Shown here piece after piece: positions 5,491 through 8,513 of a stretch of DNA of 8,513 bases. Both the position numbers and the translations under genes were made by a program. The DNA is from Pseudomonadota bacterium (GTDB taxonomy: Bacteria; Pseudomonadota; Alphaproteobacteria; Rhizobiales; Xanthobacteraceae): assembly GCA_023417665.1 (NCBI GenBank), contig JAEZFA010000187.1:1-8513 (forward strand). The letters run 5' to 3'. The notes beneath the pieces were generated by a model. It had not been told where the DNA came from, made no database searches, and saw only the letters and a program-made list of their open reading frames with translations. The stretch's first letter is position 1; every line of letters begins with the position of its first letter.

Positions 5491-6294
5491 ATGAGAATTC
5501 TTGTCGTCCTGCTGACGCTTGCTGCGGCGGTGCCGGCGCAAGCCCAGGTGTCTGAGCGCCAGATCGTGGTGCGCGACGAGCTTGCGAAAGCCTTCAGCGA
5601 GATCGGCACCGACGGCACCTTCGTGATGCTGGAGCTTGCCACCAATCGCGTGACGGTGGTGAATGCCGCGCGACACACGAAAGGCTTCCTGCCGGCATCG
5701 ACCTTCAAGATACCGAATGCCCTGATCGCGCTCGAAACCGGGGTGATCAAGGATGCGAACCATCCCGTTTTCAAATGGGATGGCGTCAAGCGCGCCTTCG
5801 AGGTCTGGAACAAGGATCACACGCCGGCGAGTGCCTTCAAGGCGTCGGCGGTATGGGCGTTTCAGGAGATGGCGCGCGAGATCACCGCGACGCGGATGCG
5901 TGTTTTCGTTTCGCAGTTCGGCTACGGCAACCGCGACATCGGCGGCAACGAGGACTCGTTCTGGCTCGACGGGAAGCTTCGCATTTCCGCGCTCCAGCAG
6001 GTCGAGTTTCTGGAGCGGCTCTATATCGGCAAGCTGCCGGTGCATCCGAAGAACGTCGAGATCGTGAAGGAGATGATGTTCCTCGAGAAGATCGGGGACG
6101 CGACGTTGCGCGGGAAAACCGGCTGGATTCCTTCCGGCGACAACAAGATCGGCTGGTTCGTGGGATGGATCGAGCGGGGAGAGCAGGCTTTTCTCTTTGC
6201 GCTCAACCTCGACCCCATCGAGGAAAAGCACATCGCCGCCCGTATCGGTATTGCCAAGGCGCTGCTGGCGCAGCTCGGCGCGCTCCCGCGCTGA
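5491..6294 (+). CDS. class D (OXA-type) serine beta-lactamase
   Basis: A periplasmic enzyme that hydrolyses beta-lactams through an acyl-serine intermediate activated by a carbamylated lysine. The 267-residue protein has a signal peptide with probable cleavage after AQA (residue 18). All class D motifs are present in the right order and spacing: STFK at 70-73 (nucleophile Ser70, Lys73 the carbamylation site), SAV at 119-121, YGN at 145-147, FWLDG with Trp158 (stabilises the carbamate) and KTG at 209-211, followed by GWFVGW. Arg251 may be the carboxylate-binding arginine. It is a free-standing enzyme: no membrane sensor domain as in BlaR/MecR is attached, so it is unlikely to be a receptor. 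There is no integron, transposon or attC-like sequence, and base composition matches the neighbours, so it looks like a resident chromosomal gene. The ribosome site before the ATG is weak. The substrate range cannot be read from sequence here. Confidence 0.94.
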   Translation: MRILVVLLTLAAAVPAQAQVSERQIVVRDELAKAFSEIGTDGTFVMLELATNRVTVVNAARHTKGFLPASTFKIPNALIALETGVIKDANHPVFKWDGVKRAFEVWNKDHTPASAFKASAVWAFQEMAREITATRMRVFVSQFGYGNRDIGGNEDSFWLDGKLRISALQQVEFLERLYIGKLPVHPKNVEIVKEMMFLEKIGDATLRGKTGWIPSGDNKIGWFVGWIERGEQAFLFALNLDPIEEKHIAARIGIAKALLAQLGALPR

Positions 6295-6304
6295 CGACCC
6301 CCGT

Positions 6305-6341
6305 AAAAAGCGAAACCCGCCGGGCATTCCTGCCGGGCGGG
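6305..6341 (-). terminator. intrinsic terminator on the - strand
   Basis: Ten-position stem at 6316-6341 (CCCGCC/GGCGGG outer six pairs, one G-G/C-C mismatch, then three GC pairs) with a 6-base loop. On the - strand it is followed by TTTCGC and then TTTTT (6309-6305). An additional outer pairing is possible between GCGAA (6356-6352) and TTCGC (6314-6310), which would place the T run directly after the stem. On the + strand no T run follows, so it is a poor terminator for the beta-lactamase. Confidence 0.5.
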
Positions 6342-6420
6342 CCAACCGTTCTTCGCCTCGTCGCTTTCCACCGCCTCCCAGTACATCCGTGGTGAGGGGC
6401 TAGGCTCCGCGAAGTCCGAT
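6305..6420 (-). ncRNA. candidate small RNA (about 115 nt) between the beta-lactamase and yitT
   Basis: The 180-base gap between two convergent genes has, on the - strand, a promoter-like pair (6454-6427) and a GC-rich hairpin followed by TTTTT (6309-6305). A transcript starting about 6420 and ending at the T run would be about 115 nt. The only ATG-led frame inside (from 6386) has no ribosome site and runs on antisense through the beta-lactamase, so a non-coding product is more likely. No known RNA family is recognised. The RNA would end 11 bases from the beta-lactamase stop, and would be antisense to any 3' extension of that mRNA. The signals are read directly; existence of the RNA is inferred. 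Confidence 0.38.
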
Positions 6421-6426
6421 GAAGCC

Positions 6427-6454
6427 TATATAGGCGCGCTTTGTGACGGTTCAA
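6427..6454 (-). promoter_or_regulatory. sigma70-like promoter for the candidate small RNA
   Basis: On the - strand TTGAAC (6454-6449) is separated by 16 bases from TATATA (6432-6427), 4 of 6 and 5 of 6 matches to the classic -35 and -10 elements. AT-rich steps like this stand out in the surrounding GC-rich sequence. It lies 20 bases past the yitT stop and points away from it, so it cannot serve yitT. Confidence 0.5.
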
Positions 6455-6474
6455 TGACCCGCCGGAAAGAATCT

Positions 6475-7110
6475 TCAGGTCGCCGACCAGGCGACGTAGC
6501 GGTCGCGGCGGTGGTTGATCCAGATCACGAGGTTCATCGCGAGCGACCCCAGCACCGAAAACGCGACCAGCCGCCATTCGACCGCCAGCAGCGACGCGAC
6601 CAGCACCACCAGATCGACGCCGAGCATCAGCTTGCCGGCGCGGATGCCGAATTTCTCCTGCACATAAAGCGCGAGGATGTTGATGCCGCCCAGGCTCGCC
6701 TGATGGCGGAACAGCACGATGAAGCCCATGCCGAACAACAGCCCGCCGAAGACTGCGGCATAGGCCGGGTCCAGCCTGCCGATCCCGATGAACAGCGGAT
6801 GCGTCTCCGCCATGAGCGAGACCAGCGCGACCGCGCAGAAGGTTTTCGCGGTGAAGCGCCAGCCCATGCGCAGGAGCGCGAGCACATAGAACGGCAGGTT
6901 GATGAGGAAGAAGCCGAGGCCGAACGGGATCGCAAAGAGGTAAAGCCCGAGGAAGGCGATGCCCGCGGTACCGCCGGTAAGCAACCCCGCCTGCCGGAAC
7001 AGCACGATCCCGAACGAGATGAACAGCGTGCCGACGAGGATCGCGAAGATGTCCTCGATCAGCGAATGTCTGGGGGCGGGGGATTCGGTGTCGCTCACGG
7101 GCGGGACCAT
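6475..7110 (-). CDS. YitT-family (DUF161) membrane protein
   Basis: A 211-residue inner-membrane protein with about five to six hydrophobic segments. The YitT/DUF161 signature is visible: ILVGTLFISFGIVLF followed by AGLLTGGTAGIAFL near the N-terminus, PFGLGFFLINLPFYVLA, and FRHQASLGGINILALYVQEKFG in the second half, the latter a repeat-like version of the first glycine-rich motif. This is the short form, which lacks the cytoplasmic C-terminal DUF2179 domain of the Bacillus proteins. Function is not established. The frame stays open well upstream (to 7569, antisense to pccB), so the start is chosen by family length. ATG 7110 is preferred; GTG 7098 and ATG 7134 are alternatives, and none has a good ribosome site. 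It is divergent from pccB and convergent with the beta-lactamase. Confidence 0.85.
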   Translation of the reverse strand: MVPPVSDTESPAPRHSLIEDIFAILVGTLFISFGIVLFRQAGLLTGGTAGIAFLGLYLFAIPFGLGFFLINLPFYVLALLRMGWRFTAKTFCAVALVSLMAETHPLFIGIGRLDPAYAAVFGGLLFGMGFIVLFRHQASLGGINILALYVQEKFGIRAGKLMLGVDLVVLVASLLAVEWRLVAFSVLGSLAMNLVIWINHRRDRYVAWSAT

Positions 7111-7240
7111 AGCGAAACCGGCCGGCCGCGCCATGCGGCGAAGGGGGTATTTCTTCGGTCGCCGTCCCGGCCAGGCGGACGACGACATTTGCTTTCGGCC
7201 TGTGCTACTTTCCAGCCTGAAAATTGAGGGGCTCCTATCC

Positions 7241-8513
7241 ATGAAAGACATTCTCGAAGCGCTTGAAACCCGCCGTGCGGAAGCCCGGCTCGGCGGCGGC
7301 GAGGCGCGGATCGAGGCGCAGCACAAGCGCGGCAAGCTGACCGCGCGCGAGCGCATCGCGCTCCTCCTGGACCGCGGCTCCTTCGAGGAATTCGACACCT
7401 TCGTGCAGCACCGCGCGACCGACTTCGGCATGGAAAAAACCAAGGTGCCGGGCGACGGCGTCGTCACCGGCTGGGGCACGGTAAACGGGCGACAGGTCTT
7501 CGTCTTCGCGAAGGACTTCACGGTGTTCGGCGGCTCGCTCTCCGAAAGCCATGCGCAGAAGATCACCAAGATTCAGGACATGGCGCTGAAGACCCGCGCG
7601 CCGATCATCGGGTTGTTCGACGCGGGCGGTGCCCGCATTCAGGAAGGTGTCGCGGCCCTCGGCGGCTATGGCGAGGTCTTCAAGCGCAACGTGATCGCGT
7701 CCGGCGTGATCCCGCAGATTTCCGTCATCATGGGTCCGTGCGCCGGGGGCGATGTGTATTCGCCGGCGATGACCGACTTCATCTTCATGGTGAAGGACAC
7801 GAGCTACATGTTCGTCACCGGCCCCGATGTGGTGAAGACCGTGACCAACGAGGTGGTGACGGCGGAAGAGCTCGGCGGCGCTTCGGTGCACGCGACCAAA
7901 TCCTCGGTCGCCGACGGCGCGTTCGAGAACGATGTCGAATGCCTGCTGCAGATGCGCCGGCTGATCGATTTCCTGCCGTCGAACTGCTCGGCGGGCGTGC
8001 CGGAATGGCCCTCGCTCGACGACGCCGACCGCATCGACAATTCCCTCGATACGCTGATTCCCGACAATCCGAACAAGCCCTACGACATGAAGGAGCTGAT
8101 CCTGAAGGTCGTGGACGAGGGCGACTTCTTCGAGATATCGCCCACGTTTGCGAAGAACATCGTCACCGGCTTCGGCCGCATCGCCGGCCGCTCGGTCGGC
8201 TTTGTCGCCAACCAGCCTATGGTGCTGGCGGGCGTGCTCGATTCCGATGCGTCACGGAAGGCCGCGCGCTTCGTGCGCTTCTGCGACGCGTTCGAAATCC
8301 CGATCGTCACCTTCGTCGACGTGCCGGGCTTCCTGCCGGGCACGGCGCAGGAATATGGCGGGCTGATCAAGCATGGCGCCAAGCTCCTGTTCGCCTATTC
8401 GCAGGCGACGGTGCCGCTGGTCACCGTCATCACCCGCAAGGCGTTCGGCGGCGCCTATGACGTGATGGCGTCAAAGCATGTCGGCGGCGACCTGAACTAT
8501 GCCTGGCCGTCGG
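7241..8513 (+). CDS. pccB: propionyl-CoA carboxylase beta chain (3' end outside window)
   Basis: PccB is the carboxyltransferase subunit of the biotin enzyme that converts propionyl-CoA to (S)-methylmalonyl-CoA in the cytoplasm, feeding propionate from odd-chain fatty acids and branched amino acids into succinyl-CoA. The first 424 of about 510 residues are present with no interruption. Seen in order: KRGKLTARERIALLLD (29-44), PGDGVVTGWG, KDFTVFGGSLSE, DAGGARIQEGV, MGPCAGGDVYSPAMTDF, then in the second crotonase-like half VDVPGFLPGTAQEYGG and ITRKAFGGAYDVM. The Gly-rich pairs form the two oxyanion holes. Asp407 in AYDVM corresponds to the position where PccB-type enzymes have Asp and acetyl-CoA-preferring relatives often have Ile, which supports propionyl-CoA as substrate. 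The ATG at 7241 has GAGGGG about 9 bases upstream. The biotin-carrying alpha chain would be expected downstream. Confidence 0.95.
   Translation, partial: MKDILEALETRRAEARLGGGEARIEAQHKRGKLTARERIALLLDRGSFEEFDTFVQHRATDFGMEKTKVPGDGVVTGWGTVNGRQVFVFAKDFTVFGGSLSESHAQKITKIQDMALKTRAPIIGLFDAGGARIQEGVAALGGYGEVFKRNVIASGVIPQISVIMGPCAGGDVYSPAMTDFIFMVKDTSYMFVTGPDVVKTVTNEVVTAEELGGASVHATKSSVADGAFENDVECLLQMRRLIDFLPSNCSAGVPEWPSLDDADRIDNSLDTLIPDNPNKPYDMKELILKVVDEGDFFEISPTFAKNIVTGFGRIAGRSVGFVANQPMVLAGVLDSDASRKAARFVRFCDAFEIPIVTFVDVPGFLPGTAQEYGGLIKHGAKLLFAYSQATVPLVTVITRKAFGGAYDVMASKHVGGDLNYAWPS

Noticed and set aside
4933..6345. A 470-codon open frame on the - strand opposite the DUF2157 gene and beta-lactamase
   Set aside because: Arg/Glu/His-rich composition and no motifs; the sense strand carries the full class D motif set.
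6021..6386. ATG-led - strand frame starting inside the candidate small RNA (MYWEAVESDEAKNG...)
   Set aside because: The first 30 residues look protein-like, but there is no ribosome site, the frame passes through the terminator hairpin, and most of it is antisense to the beta-lactamase.
7111..7240. Promoter elements in the yitT-pccB divergent gap
   Set aside because: The gap has a TTGCTT and a TACTTT in the pccB direction but the spacing is only about 10 bases, and no EcfG-type pair is present; nothing supportable beyond the pccB ribosome site.

Overview
This is an ordinary-looking, GC-rich chromosomal segment from an alphaproteobacterium, most likely a member of the Hyphomicrobiales (Rhizobiales) near the Bradyrhizobium/Nitrobacteraceae group. 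The reasons are the gene set (ATP12-family F1-ATPase assembly chaperone, DUF1236 secreted protein, DUF4260, RarA, PccB), the strong GC bias that creates long antisense open frames, and two promoters of the alphaproteobacterial general-stress (EcfG) type. I see no phage, insertion sequence, CRISPR array, tRNA or rRNA, and no clearly new multi-gene system.

Left part (1-1028, + strand): the 3' end of rarA overlaps by 4 bases a gene for a secreted four-cysteine TPR-like protein. Next (1032-1719, - strand) come two small secreted-protein genes, one proline-rich and one with a DUF1236 domain. Each is preceded by a perfect GGAAC-N17-CGTT element at nearly the same distance from its start codon (46 and 48 bases). 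They look like a small stress-response block set between rarA and crcB.

Middle (1828-4008, + strand): crcB (fluoride channel), an RluC-type 23S rRNA pseudouridine synthase and an ATP12-type chaperone are packed with a 4-base gap and then a 4-base overlap, so they form a probable operon. It ends in a hairpin that spans the stop codons of atp12 and the convergent DUF4260 membrane-protein gene (4022-4411, -). Divergent from that gene, a DUF2157-type multi-pass membrane protein (4510-5457) is followed 33 bases later by a complete class D (OXA-type) beta-lactamase with every active-site motif intact (5491-6294).

Right part: between the beta-lactamase and a convergent YitT-family membrane protein gene (6475-7110, -) is a 180-base gap. 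On the - strand it holds a sigma70-like promoter and, about 115 bases downstream, a GC-rich hairpin followed by five T residues. This is a candidate small RNA gene. The window ends inside pccB (propionyl-CoA carboxylase beta chain, + strand), which reads off the right edge. The most useful leads are the paired EcfG promoters, the candidate small RNA and the chromosomal OXA enzyme.
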